64,000 nucleotides of DNA. It comes from Glandiceps talaboti (taxonomy: Eukaryota > Hemichordata > Enteropneusta > Spengelidae). Location: positions 15,588,457-15,652,456 of the forward strand of contig NC_135564.1 in NCBI RefSeq assembly GCF_964340395.1, given 5' to 3'. Both the position numbers and the translations under genes were made by a program. Shown piece by piece: positions 1 to 64,000 of this stretch (the stretch's first letter is position 1; the number at the start of each line of letters is the position of its first letter). The notes beneath the pieces are model-generated. The model saw only the letters and a program-made list of their open reading frames with translations, did no database searches and had not been told where the DNA came from.

Positions 1-301
1 TATAACGAAGTTATACTGCGAATTTGGCGAGTTTTGTAGTTTTCAAGCGACTTCCTCCCTGGCAATGAACGCAGCAGCACGTTATGTAAATTACAATTGA
101 TGGGACTGTTTTACAACACGTTGTCATTTGCTTGAATTGAGAACACTGAGTTTAGCCAATCAAAAATAGAACATTTTAGTTTAACAGGTGGTAGTATTAT
201 AATTAGACACACGTGTGTATTCGGGTGTGGCAGCATTGTGTCTCCTAGTCAGACACCACAGTCGAACCGTCGTCGAAGTGTTCGTTCCCCCGTCTCGTAT
301 T

Positions 302-667
302 ATGTCGCTCCAAAAGTCTGTAGTCAATTGGAATAGGGAATATTTTCTATCCCAGGTCGACGTAGATGATGCTGAAGATTTTAAGTTAACTGACATACAA
401 AAAGAATTTCGGTTTCTACCTCCGGTTGACAACACCAAAGTGGAGGAATACCAGAAAGCACGTGTTCCACCAGCCACTCGCAAGGCGACACGATGGGGTG
501 TTACTGTATGGAAAGAAGTGCAGGTAGGATCTACCCTACGTCTTTCTGAAAGCAGTTCCAGTGAGACTGTTGAATGTAACACTGCATCGAAGGATTCGAT
601 TGTTGAATCGTCACCAGTTACAATAAATGTAGTCAAAGAGAACACGAAGATTCAAATTACATTTTGA
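302..667 (+). CDS. small ORF, Crypton-recombinase-like N-terminal fragment
   Basis: A 121-codon ORF from ATG at 302 to TGA at 665-667. The middle (about residues 35-74) reads as the lead-in found before the core of Crypton-derived, DUF3504/ZMYM-type proteins: an FLPP turn, a KVEEYQKARVP stretch and then ATRKATRWGVTVWKE. This block usually sits upstream of a tyrosine-recombinase-like domain, which is absent here. A good donor (CAG/GTAGGA) at 523/524 directly after VWKEVQ means the piece may be exon 1 of a longer gene, with the last 47 codons a read-through into the intron. Alternatively it is a stand-alone domesticated fragment; an ATTAAA at 698-703 would suit a short transcript. Family assignment is by motif memory only. 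Confidence 0.4.
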   Translation: MSLQKSVVNWNREYFLSQVDVDDAEDFKLTDIQKEFRFLPPVDNTKVEEYQKARVPPATRKATRWGVTVWKEVQVGSTLRLSESSSSETVECNTASKDSIVESSPVTINVVKENTKIQITF

Positions 668-1660
668 ATTGTGTATTGTATTTTCATTGTGACTGGAATT
701 AAATGCACTTCACCTGGTTTCGAGCTTCTTTGTTTTCATTGGTTGTGTACACCTGTCAGATTGTTTCTTTTTGTATTACCTCGTTAACATTGATATATTC
801 CCAATTGTTGAGAATAACTAAACTGCGGACTCTTTCTTTCTTTGGGTTAACTTGGTGTGGACTCTTTCTTTGTTTGAGTTAACTTGTAGCGGCCTTTTTC
901 TTTGTTGAAAGCAGTCCGATTAACTTGAATTTATAATTAATAAGTGAAAAGTGTACGGTAACAGAAAAAGAGAGCATGCTTTGAACAATAGAGACGAGCC
1001 AAAAAGTTGTATAACATTACTTATCCATGTGATTGGTTACTTATTAACAGACGTGGTGCGACAGGGTTTCCATTGATAGAACAGCCATACGGCGAAGCAT
1101 CTTCGCTCACGAGTGAAGCGATGATCAAATGGACCACATCGTTGGACAGTCTATGTTGAAACTTCACTTAGATAAATTCAAACTGCCACGTCACCATTTC
1201 ATTCTCACTAAAAATGAAACTTTTTCTTTTTGAGCTTCGTTACTAGATCGAACGCATTATATTATTATTACGTGAATTTACCGTTCACTACACCATGCTC
1301 TTTATCTGATTCGCACGTTATGCATCGTTCAAGAATAACGATTACGAGTTAACAGTTCCCCTGCATAGTGGAAGGGCCCGGTAATAAAAAGACGACCCAT
1401 CTTCCATTGCCCCTTGCATGTGACGAACTACTTGATCAAATTTTACAAGCATGGATCGCATGATGCTTATGAAAGTTTTACACAACGGAACTTACAAGTT
1501 TGTTGGATGGGACGTTATTTGCATTGCTGATGTAACAATTTTAGGGTTTATTTATATGGACTTATGAGGAACGCACAATGTGTACACTTCTTTCTAAATG
1601 TAATACAATGTAGTTTAAATTACGGATAGTCCACGTTGCGACAAAGAAACCACAAGCATT

Positions 1661-1703
1661 ATGTATGTATGTATGTATGTATGTATGTATGTATGTATGT
1701 ATG

Positions 1704-1738
<35 letters not shown>

Positions 1739-1809
1739 ATGTATGTATGTATGTATGTATGTATGTATGTATGTATGTATGTATGTATGTATGTATGTAT
1801 GTGTGTATG

Positions 1810-1841
<32 letters not shown>

Positions 1842-1862
1842 TGTATGTATGTATGTATGTAT
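1661..1862. repeat. (TATG)n microsatellite
   Basis: About 200 bp of tetranucleotide repeat with a few interruptions (around 1734-1742 and 1802-1812). Tyr/Val/Cys/Met ORFs across it are artefacts of the repeat. Confidence 0.97.
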
Positions 1863-1928
1863 AACAGATGAAGCTGAAAATTATACATAATTCTCTAGAT
1901 AAGGACTCACAGACGGGGAAAACTGCCA

Positions 1929-2025
1929 GGGGTTTGTTCAGTGGCACACCCTCACTACACTGTACACTAATATATAGAGGTCAATGTACCCATGTATAGG
2001 TCACCGGTATCGATACATTGTTGCA
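1929..2025. repeat. dispersed repeat, copy 1 (inverted relative to 11603-11700)
   Basis: The stretch with TGTACACTAATATATAGAGG and CGATACATTGTTGCAAA is, read on the minus strand, a close match to 11603-11700 (TTGCAACAATGTATC ... GACCTCTATATAATTAG ... GTGAGGG). Two diverged copies about 9.6 kb apart in opposite orientation mark an interspersed element of unknown class. Confidence 0.7.
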
Positions 2026-2360
2026 AACCCACACAATAGACTGCTGATTTTTTGATAAAATTTCAGATGAGATTTTTAAATTTCGTTTTCTGGGCAAAGT
2101 TACCTCAGGTTGACCATACATCAGTCAAATCGAATCAGGTCTGTCCTGGCCTCATTTACATCATGTCAGCAAATCAGTGCCAAATTCCGTCATTTGTATA
2201 GAAAAAGACGCCAGAGAAAGACCAATATAAAATATACATCTTTTATAAAAGTATACACCAAATTTCATTGGGTTTAATGCTCAATTTCCCGCCGAAATAT
2301 GAACAAATCCTTGCAGACAATGTACCGCGGCCGAAGTTACCATGGCCGAAGACGACAAAT

Positions 2361-2545
2361 CGGTCTTCTAGTTCAAGTGTCGGTCTTCTAGTTCAAGTGT
2401 CGGTCTTCTAATTCAAGTGTCTGTCGTCTAATTCAAGTGTCTGTCTTCTAATTCAAGTTTCGGTCTTCTAATTCAAAAATCCGTCTTCTAATTTTCAAGT
2501 GTCGGTCTTCTAATTCAAGTGTCGGTCTTCTTACTCAAGTGTCGG
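2361..2545. repeat. 20-bp minisatellite, about 9 units
   Basis: Head-to-tail copies of CGGTCTTCTAATTCAAGTGT with point changes (AG/AA at position 10-11, CGG/CTG at the start) and one unit lengthened by a few bases. There are no unique spacers, so this is not a CRISPR-like array, and the 20-bp unit does not keep a reading frame. Confidence 0.92.
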
Positions 2546-2832
2546 TTATTATATATTCATAAGCGAAACGTGGAGATTTTGGCACAGAAATCGCGTAAAA
2601 AATCCCCGCCGTGTCACATCTCACTCCACTGTACTGGTACTGCACAATTACAGAAACAGATCCCCGCCATACATAGTTAACAGAAGAGATTTACGTTTTA
2701 TCTATGTTTGGAACATCGTACAACTACAAGTCTCATGAATACTTCTTGATCTCTCAAGAATATGTGAGAATGCCATTGCTGTGTCAAGCCCATGCAACTT
2801 GACATTAGTGGCTGTTCTACCGCCCTCTACAG

Positions 2833-45136
<42,304 letters not shown>

Positions 45137-45847
45137 ACGATAGTTGTCGATGGAGAAATGAAAGATTTCATATAGCGTTGTTTGTAACATTTCATTGTAT
45201 CTTAGTTTTTAAAGTACACTAGTACATTTTACCCAAGCCAAGCTGATTTGCGTGTTTTCAAACACATTGCAACAGTTTGTCATTTTAGTCTCGAATATGT
45301 GCATGTTTACAATATTATTATGCGTTACTAGAAATAATCAGTTTAAACACCTGATAGTACATTGACTTACTGACATATTTGATAGCACATTGAATTACTT
45401 ACGTATGATAACACCTCAGACACACTGTTTTACTGACAAGATATAGCACATCAAACACATTGAGTTACTGCATGAATAACACCCAGTTGGTCACTTCTGG
45501 CACTACCACTTCTCTATTTGGACAAACCAAATCACTGACACGTTTGACTTGGTGTGAATATGCATTTTATCAATTTTTTTATTAAGGCTGGGGTCAGAAT
45601 TTACGGCAGGGGGGTGGAAACATGAAAAGAATTGAGGGTTCAAAGGGGCCATGAGAATTCTGATGGTCTGGAAGGGGGCTGAAATATATTGCTCATGATT
45701 TGTATCAAATTAAACCTCAGAAGCAGTTGTTTACCGAGTATATTAAGTAATTTCTCGCGGCTTAGCCGTAATTACTTTTAAAACCTGTATTCAGTGATGA
45801 GTTGGGAGACAGCCATGCAAATGTATCTGTGTACGTGTATGCCTTCC

Positions 45848-45958
<111 letters not shown>

Positions 45959-48717
45959 GTACTTTTTGAAAATTGAAACCTCATGAGTAGTCATTACCTT
46001 GTACTTTGCAAAATTGTTCACTTCATTTAATTTACCTACTATACATGTAATTCTGAGGCAGTCAATAGCTAAGCGAATGTATGTGTCTGCCAAAATATCT
46101 ATGTATAAGTTACATGTAAAGATCGAGTAGGTAATATAGCCATACAGTACAGTTGTATAGCAATGCATTGAGAATAAAATTGGTGTATTGCATACTATTT
46201 TCATGTAATCTGTGGCTTTTGATAATGTGTGTGATTTGAAATTTTATGCCACTAAATGGCCTCCTACATGTCCTTATTTTCAAAAAAAGTGCACCGTGGG
46301 ACGGGAATACCCCTCCCACACCCTCCACACTAACCGTCATGGGGGACACTGTTTCTGCCCATAATCAAGATTGAAAGAGAAAACCCTGCTGGCTAAGTAT
46401 TTTAAGTAGGTTACAGCCCAATGTGAGACCTTTTTTTGCAAAGCCCATATCTATTTGTAAAGAAATATACACTGATAGCTGTAGTTTAATGTAGTGTACC
46501 ACACTGTACATCTCTGAAGTGGAAAGGGAGGTCTGTATAATTACACATTAAAATATGTGTAGCCGGGAGGGGGGGGGGGTGGGCAACGAAAATTTTCGGG
46601 TTCATTTCGGGGTGGGAGCGTGAACAGTCATGAGAGCACGAAGGAGTGGGGGGGGGGGGGGCTGCGAAAAAATCTTAACCTAAATCATTTCTCCCCAGCC
46701 CCCCCCCCCCCTCCCGCCGTAAATTCTGACCACATCCTAAGCACATGAGCACCATCATGAATATTTCTCAACTCAACATGTCTCTTATTTATTATTGTAA
46801 AATGGAAAATATTATGGATAAATCTTTGGAGAGTTCAACAAAGCCAGACGACTTGAAATTTGGAAAAGATCACACAGTCTCAACAAGTAATGCAAGGCAA
46901 GGTAATTTCTCAAGTCTCCACAGGCAGCAATGTGTTATGCTTACTAAAGCAATGTGATGGACGGTTGTGGTGGGGTTTCTTTAAATGCTATGAACAATTT
47001 GGATAAAGTTTAACTGTATGTCTACAGTGCTTGTAGAGGAAATATTGATGTATGGTGACTATTCTTGTGTAGAATATGTTGAACACCAAATATCCATAGT
47101 ATTTTGCAACGGAGTGGCTGAAACCTGTTATAGAGTTACATCATAGATCTATAAAGAAATCGTGTTTGAACCAGCCTGATAACAGTGGCACAAGCTGAGT
47201 TTATAAGTTATTCAAACTGAGGTAATTTACAAAAAAATACAAACATGAAACAACAACGATGCTGTCAGTACAGATGATGGTACAATTTAGGGTTCCTTTT
47301 TTATAATACTGCATTACAATCCGAGAAAAACACCAGTGCGTGTGCTTGAATCATAGACAGTGTATATGCTTGAATGACGTGAACTAAGGAAAGACTTTAT
47401 ATGAGGACAAAATTAAGTAAAAACAACACTTAACGATGCAACTGATACAAGAAAAATCAGCGGGTGTCGCTGTTATCAGTTTGTTTATATCTATGGAAGT
47501 TATAATGTAACACTAATAGTCGTGATCGATTGTTAATTAAAACATCGCATTCTACCAGAGTTATAGGATCATAGCTCCTGTGTACATGTGGTAATGCTTT
47601 GATAAGTTGCCGACATTTACCACATTGTATGTTTATGCATGAAACGTGTATCTTGCTTATCATGGGCAGGCAAACCATCTGCTGTTTGTTCACGGATTGT
47701 CATGGAATCAGTTGTATATAAATGATATGAATTCTGCCAAGAGCAAGTCATGGTTAAGTGTATTTCAGTTGAAACATGAAGCAATTAAAATCATCCCAAA
47801 ACACTGTATTTGGACATATATAAACACTAACGTATCATTGGGCAGAATTCTGTGATTGACTAATGAAGGCGTGGTGTTAATAACGACTGTTGACATTGAA
47901 CTAGACGTGAGCAGAGATCTTGAGATTCAACACCACGGATAGCACTAGATTTAAGATCTGATCTGGAAATTTAGAAAGAGTGAGTGATTCTTTGGAAGGA
48001 GGAAGCGCTTCCAAAAGTATATTTTCAGACGGGGTGTGCCGCCGAAGTTCAAAACGTTGACCCATATACAAACAGACTCATTGTTAGGGAAAATCATTAG
48101 GTCATTTACCTTTATAAAATTCAGATGCTGTGTTGTAATCAACCCATTATTAGGAGATTTTCAGGTGAAAAGTTGGCCCAGGTTTAGGGATTTTGGGCCC
48201 ACCGGAGTGGCACATACCTGTATACCGTTCTATTGAGTAACAAACCCCCCCCCCCCCCCGTGGCACCTTGAGACATATATACAGCAGACAGCACAGCGAA
48301 CCAACAGACCAGATATGTAAATGAAAGGGGCCCCAGATTCTGCATCTATAATATGGTTAGAAAAATTACCCCGATTACTATTGTGTTGTTAAAGTTTCTC
48401 ATTGATAAGTGCAATAAAACATGAGACATTTGAGTTGAAACTTTTCTTTTCTTGTTTTAATATTATGTATGACAAAGTATGAATCTCATCCCATGTGTGA
48501 GAGTGTAATAGTCAGATATCATTTAGTGGAGGCTCCTCTGAAAAGCAGCTGTGGTCACCCCTTTCACTTCACCATTTCAACATTTGATAACATTTAGATA
48601 TACAGTCAGGTGATGACCTACTATATATATTGCCTTGATATCCTATGAGAAAGAATATTGATTCAAAATGTCAGGATTGAATTTATCAGAACTGTTCTAC
48701 ACATTACTTTTGCACTT

Positions 48718-48726
48718 CTACATACA

Positions 48727-48760
<34 letters not shown>

Positions 48761-49010
48761 CATGCATGCATGCATACACACACATACATACATACATACA
48801 CATACATTTATACATACACACACAAACACATACATACATACACACATACATACATACATATATACATGCATGCATGCATACACACACATACATACATACA
48901 TACATACATACATACATACATACATACATACACACATACATACATACACATACATTTATACATACACACATACATACATACACACACACACATACATACA
49001 TACATATACG
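48718..49010. repeat. (CATA)n/(CACA)n compound microsatellite
   Basis: Nearly 300 bp of CATA with CACA and GCAT variants. A block of about 115 bp (ATATACATGCATGCATGCA ... ACATTTATACATACACACA) occurs twice, so part of the tract has been duplicated as a unit. Confidence 0.94.
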
Positions 49011-50745
49011 ACATGCATAAAGAGACAGACATACAGGTTCTATATATTGATTTTAATCATGATTGTTCAGAAAGTCATACATTACATACACAACATTTTT
49101 TTTGTTTCAGTAGACATTCTCAGAAAATACCGATGCAGACATCCTCAGAAAAAAAGAAAAGAAAATACTTTGTCAAATATGACTCAAGAAATTTGTTGCT
49201 GTCACCTGCTTTGTGATAGTGAGTCTCTTAATATCTTAGTCCATAACTAACACAGTGTGGTGAACAGCATCACTATTTACAATAAAAGCCCAGTATTTCA
49301 CCTACTAATTCTACAAGCTGTGATAACGACATGAAAGCTAGTGAATACATTTACACCAAGTTATAAATACAGCAGTTTGAAGTATGCAAGAACCACAACT
49401 TTATCACCTGACACTATTAGCTCCGTAATATATTTCAGTACTTGAGTAAACATGGAGGTGGAGAACAACAGTGCCAAGTGACAAAGTTACAGTGCTCAAA
49501 TTTGAGTGTTACCACAAAAGTAAGGTAATAATATGCCATGTGATGAGTCGTCTCTCGCAACGTTTTATGTTGGTGTGGAAAGCATTACGACGAAAAGTAA
49601 TAGGCCACGCGATGTGCCATCAACGACTTTTGATATCATTGAAAACATAAATCAACATCACTCAGACATCCAGATAAAGGCGTAACATGGAAATGTAAGA
49701 TATGTTCCAGTCTTTATGCCTTTATGACATCAATATTGACATCCTCATACAATGTCAGAAATATCATGTGGTCTGACTTTCTATGCTTGCCTTATTTTTG
49801 TAGTAATAATAATACCTACAGAACCCTCATGATGAAAGTGACTTCATTCACATCACTAGGTTCTGTATTCACTGAAATCTTATATTTTCTACAGTATAGA
49901 CTATCCCCATTCCAACTAAAAACTTTCTACTTGACAGACTGTTACATTGCTGCTATTACACTGAATTACACCACCAAGGCTGAAAACAACAGCACAACAT
50001 AAAACTATACAGCAAACAGCTGATGACAATGCTAAGGTATATATAATACAGCTGCTACAATATACAGTAGAAATGATATTGGCTTGGTGTTTCACTCATG
50101 GGACATGATCTTTTTTGATACAAAGATAGACACATTTCAACACCAAACTAACAATAACATAGACACAACACACAACAGGATCCTTTATCCAATCACATTG
50201 AACATCAGCTTTCTTTAAAAGTGCAGTAAAAACAGGCGTCTGCTGAAAAAAAATACACATGGTCTTGATGACTTTAATGGCTTCAATTCTTTACTTTCCA
50301 ACTTATAATCAACATGGTATCTCCTCTGTTTCTACATCCATTCTGTGGGTGGTACCAATATAATTGTTTCTTTTGCATTTGAAGTTGTCCGAGTGTGTAA
50401 AATATGACAAGTCACACCAGTGAAACACCAAGGCAACATCGTTTGTACTGTAAAACAACTATTGGACATTATTACAACCACGAACACTGTTTTGTCATAA
50501 GTACAGTCTGCTCAACATCATTATAATTGAATCACACATCACTTCAACTTGTTTTCACTCTGAAATGCCACTCAGTTCAAACCTGAGCACCTATTTATGA
50601 GAGTAAGTGTAACTGCAACAATGTACCACAAAAATGATAATCACCCAAGGTTACCAGACACAACACTTTCTATGCTACAGACAGCAGGTGTTATCTCAGA
50701 CACCCAACACAATGTCTGAGGCATTATTCAAAACAATGTCTCCAC

Positions 50746-50888
50746 ACCAAAACAACATGTCTTCAAGTGTTACATTGTAACATTCTGTCTGTACCAAAAT
50801 AACATGTCTGCGAGTGTTACATTGTAACATTCTGTCTGTACCAAAACAACATGTCTGCCAGTGTTAATTGTAACATTCTGTCTGTACC
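50746..50888. repeat. 47-bp tandem repeat, 3 units
   Basis: Units starting ACCAAAAYAACATGTCT at 50746, 50793 and 50840, each ending CATTCTGTCTGT. The third is about 2 bp shorter. Confidence 0.88.
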
Positions 50889-53800
50889 ACATCCAAATGT
50901 CATGGATACATGTGACAAATATTTTCAGTGACACTTCCACCAAGGGACAGAGTCAAAGGAAAAACTGACAAAGGGTTCAATTATAATGATATTGAGTGGA
51001 TTGTAGACAAAATGGTGATCTTGGTTGTATAATATACCATGCTACAAAATCTTGTCTCTCCTCAACATGACACTTGTCTTCTTAGACAAGTTTCTAAAGT
51101 TTTGTCATGATCTGACAATCCACAGCAATGAGGATAAAATCACAGACAAAAGCTTCAAATATGCCTTACTGCAATTCACCAATCTGAAGTTGAACCATAA
51201 CCAGTCCAGTGGTGTCTGGACCAGTAACCAGTTCAGCAGAATCTGGACTAGTAAAGCCTCAGTATATGTTACATAATTTTGCACAAAAGTACTATAATTT
51301 TGTCATCAATATGTTTTATCAACATACACACTGAGTAACTAATTGTTACAATATTCAATTAGGTCAGAAGAACTTGGTTTATGCAGATTTTGATGACACA
51401 ACCACTCACAGTAATGCAAATAAACTAACACTTTGAAATGGCTTGCTAGACGATATATTACTGTGGAAAATGTGCTATCGACAAACTAAGATAGACACAA
51501 ACTAAAACTATCATTGTTGTTTGGTAGATTACACAAGTGGGTGATAGCCATGCTTTGGTTATGTAGATACATGTATAATCATCCTGTAATCAAAATAGTG
51601 TATGCACTGAATGAGGTTGAATGTGTGACCACTTGTGGGGAAAAATTGCTATCAGAAATGCCACCCTACTGCAAGTGTAATTACATCAATATCCATTGAT
51701 GGAGAATGTCACAATAATAGTTTTAAGTTTGTGTCTGTCTTAGCTTGCTGATAGTCCACCTGCCACTGTCATATTTCAGACAGTTATAACCTAATATTTT
51801 GTTGTGTTATCAAAATCTCACCATACATATGAAATATATATGTAATGGGTGTTCTCTGTGGACTTTGACTTTTAGCAGAAGACGGCAACAAAAATATGAA
51901 CTTTGACAGTATTTGTGGGTACAAGAATCCTATGTGAAACTATAGGAACTATCTTAGTCAATTTTTAGTAGGATTACTTCAGTTGAGACTACATGGGTAC
52001 ACAATTTGTCAGTATTTGAGAAACCAAGAATTCAGGTATTTTTGTCAATGATCTGATCAAGTTTGGTGTATGTGTGACTCGCAAAATCCTCGTATATTTT
52101 TCTCATATATTTTTCTCTAGTCTGTGGATCTGTGCCTGCAAGTTTACACATTTATGCCCTGCCTTGAACTTATGATTAGAAGTTCAACCAGAGGTCATTA
52201 TGTAGATTAAATTCAAACAGGCACGGAGGGTTCTGATGATAAGAAGGACTGTCGTTATGGTGATACTTGTTTATACTTGATAAAATACCAGACTTTGACC
52301 AGAAACTTATGTTAAAAATTGACGTAACATGAAGTGGCTGGTCTCATAAATCAGCACTGAAAGGCTGACATCATGGTCATTTTGATACCTTTTACAGCAT
52401 AACGATATTTGATTGGCTGCAACCAAATTTGGTTGCACTGTGCAGGACATTGGATAGTTTAGTACAGTCATGGTTTACAAGCCTGGTAGGAGTGAACAAC
52501 ATCACATATCTTACAGCCTATTTTTTCCCCATGAGACAACATATTAGCATTTCATAAATTATGAATTTGTAAGTCGAATCTGCCATGGCCTCTTGACAAT
52601 GACATAAAGAGGCCTGTGGTAATGGAGTAAAATTTGAAATATGAAACTTAATTTGCAAACTGGAATACACATCTTGTCAAATCATACTGACAAATTTATG
52701 GTGAAAGATCTTGGGGTAAATACTGCCACACTTTGATAATGAACCTTAATGGATTTAATTGAACAGTACTTGATACATATAGTTGTTAACACTATCCTGC
52801 GTTTTCTGGAACTTACTTGATACAATGAAAACTATACAGAAAGCCAAATATACAGGTAAAAATGAGAACAACAACATAACAGCAATTCACTACCATAAAG
52901 AGTACTGATTGCTTGGCCGAGAGTACATCAACAAGTGTTTGGAAAACCAAACTATAATAGTATAGCCTGTAAGACTTACCACTACGTCAAGAATATTGAG
53001 CACTGCATTCTGGGAAATCCAAGATGGCTGCTTGTAATGACCACAAAAAATGAGCATTGTATTCTGGGGAACCCATTCGACAAAAAGGTAATTCAAAATA
53101 GTGACTTGTTATTTTCAGGAGAGGGAAGAAGGTGCCACAAATGACATGTACTAACAGTAAATGTTTTGAGAACAAAATATAACATTTTGATGCTCACTTT
53201 TAATACCCTTCTCTTTGAAGTCGATGCTCACACTATAAATGGGACAGATATCCCTGAACTTGGTACTTGCTTATATGGAGCACAGACAATGAAAACATGG
53301 AGTTTTCGGTTGGTTTAAGTGAGTGGGGATAATGCTTCCATGAAGTCAAAACAGCATGCCTAATTTCAAGTTATCATACACCCATATATTGTGGAGTCAA
53401 AATTGACAAACTGAATGAAATTAGTGAGTTTTTTCCATAATGAACTCAGAAGGGGAGATTTAGCAGATTTAGATAGTTTTCATGGAGTCATAAATTTAGT
53501 GGGTATTCTAGTTAAACGTCTGACGAAAAAAGTGAGAGATTTCACCTTTTTTTTACAGCCCTCGACATAAACACTGTATAAGCAACATGATTATCTGAAT
53601 ATACATAACAGATGAAAAGTTTTACAGTCACCCACAGTACAAGTATTGGAATATTGTCTTTTAAAAATTTTCCGTGAATAAGTTTCAACAGAAACCAATT
53701 TTTAGTTCAAAATCCTTGGGTATTTATATTCTCAAAAAAAAAAAAACCTGTTGGATTATTTGTAATCTTTCCCTATACTATCCGAATAAAGGTTACAAAA

Positions 53801-53919
53801 ATCACATATTTTTTTGAGGAACAAAAAAAGTCATGCTTGTAAAAAGATTATGGTGTGTGAGTGTGTTTCTTGGTAATTCAGAAACTGGGCAAAGAGTTAG
53901 AAATGTAAATACATGGTAG

Positions 53920-64000
<10,081 letters not shown>

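Larger units (their letters stand above)
668..2832. other. upstream region, no confident gene
   Basis: No coding exon can be supported here. It separates the small ORF from the first visible SRCR exon and holds a (TATG)n tract, one copy of a dispersed repeat and a 20-bp minisatellite, listed separately. The polycystin gene must have at least one more 5' exon, because its first visible exon begins in phase 1 without a start codon or signal peptide. I found no convincing Met-plus-hydrophobic exon ending in phase 1, so that exon is either short and hidden here or left of the window. Confidence 0.6.

Noticed and set aside
1-14. TATAACGAAGTTAT at the window start resembles one arm of a loxP site
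   Set aside because: It has one extra A relative to the loxP arm, and no spacer or second inverted arm follows, so this is a chance resemblance.
1661-1862. Long Tyr/Val/Cys/Met and His/Thr/Tyr/Ile ORFs over microsatellites here and at 30726, 32441, 40962 and 48718
   Set aside because: Open frames of tetranucleotide repeats; no splice context or family similarity.
2361-2545. Regular 20-bp repeats that could look like a CRISPR array
   Set aside because: Units are directly adjacent without spacers, and the window is eukaryotic.
46745-46957. A 70-codon ORF between the two genes
   Set aside because: No domain, no splice signals and no neighbouring exons; such length is expected by chance in AT-rich DNA.
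48658-49250. Ile/His/Thr ORFs running out of the (CATA)n region into unique sequence
   Set aside because: Driven by the repeat; the unique tail shows no recognisable motif.

Overview
The window is animal nuclear DNA. Genes are split into many short exons with clean GT..AG introns, introns carry long young microsatellites ((TA)n, (CT)n, (TATG)n, (CA)n, poly-C) and several mobile-element families, and the two main genes belong to animal families: a polycystin-1-type receptor-channel and the ubiquitin ligase Arkadia/RNF111. Nine SRCR domains, together with fucolectin-like and WSC modules on a REJ/PLAT polycystin, suggest a marine invertebrate, most likely a non-vertebrate deuterostome such as a hemichordate, cephalochordate or echinoderm. 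That placement is inference; nothing in the window fixes the species.

Layout. (1) 302-667 (+): a small ORF resembling the N-terminal part of proteins related to Crypton-type tyrosine recombinases. (2) 668-2832: no confident gene; a (TATG)n tract, one arm of a dispersed repeat and a 20-bp minisatellite. (3) 2833-45136 (+): one giant gene. I could join 43 exons with every intron phase matching, giving an open frame of about 3,794 residues whose first exon(s), with start codon and signal peptide, are not identified. Domain order: 9 SRCR, a laminin-G/concanavalin-like domain, an F5/8C-fucolectin-like domain, WSC, three PKD-like repeats, REJ, GAIN with an intact GPS (H-L-T), TM1, PLAT, TM2-TM6, polycystin (TOP) domain, TM7-TM11 with pore loop, and a short C-terminal coiled coil. 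Its introns hold a degraded Penelope-like retroelement with a hammerhead-ribozyme-like motif, a TA-flanked long-TIR DNA transposon, and two families of roughly 100-bp inverted-repeat elements with 8-9 bp target duplications. (4) 45137-53919: intergenic DNA between convergent genes, with microsatellites, poly-G/C runs and probably the long 3' UTR of the next gene. (5) 53920-64000 (-): the C-terminal 1,025 residues of Arkadia/RNF111 in 11 exons, running off the right edge, with SUMO-interacting motifs, Gln/His-rich exons, the NRGA..TIER block and a RING-H2 finger.

The two main genes lie tail to tail and have no evident functional link. The most notable object is the polycystin: an ectodomain built from carbohydrate- and pattern-recognition-type modules on an autoproteolytic REJ/GAIN/PLAT 11-TM channel-like body. 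Within its SRCR array, three of nine domains have lost both cysteines of the same predicted disulfide (C2 and C7) while all others keep both.
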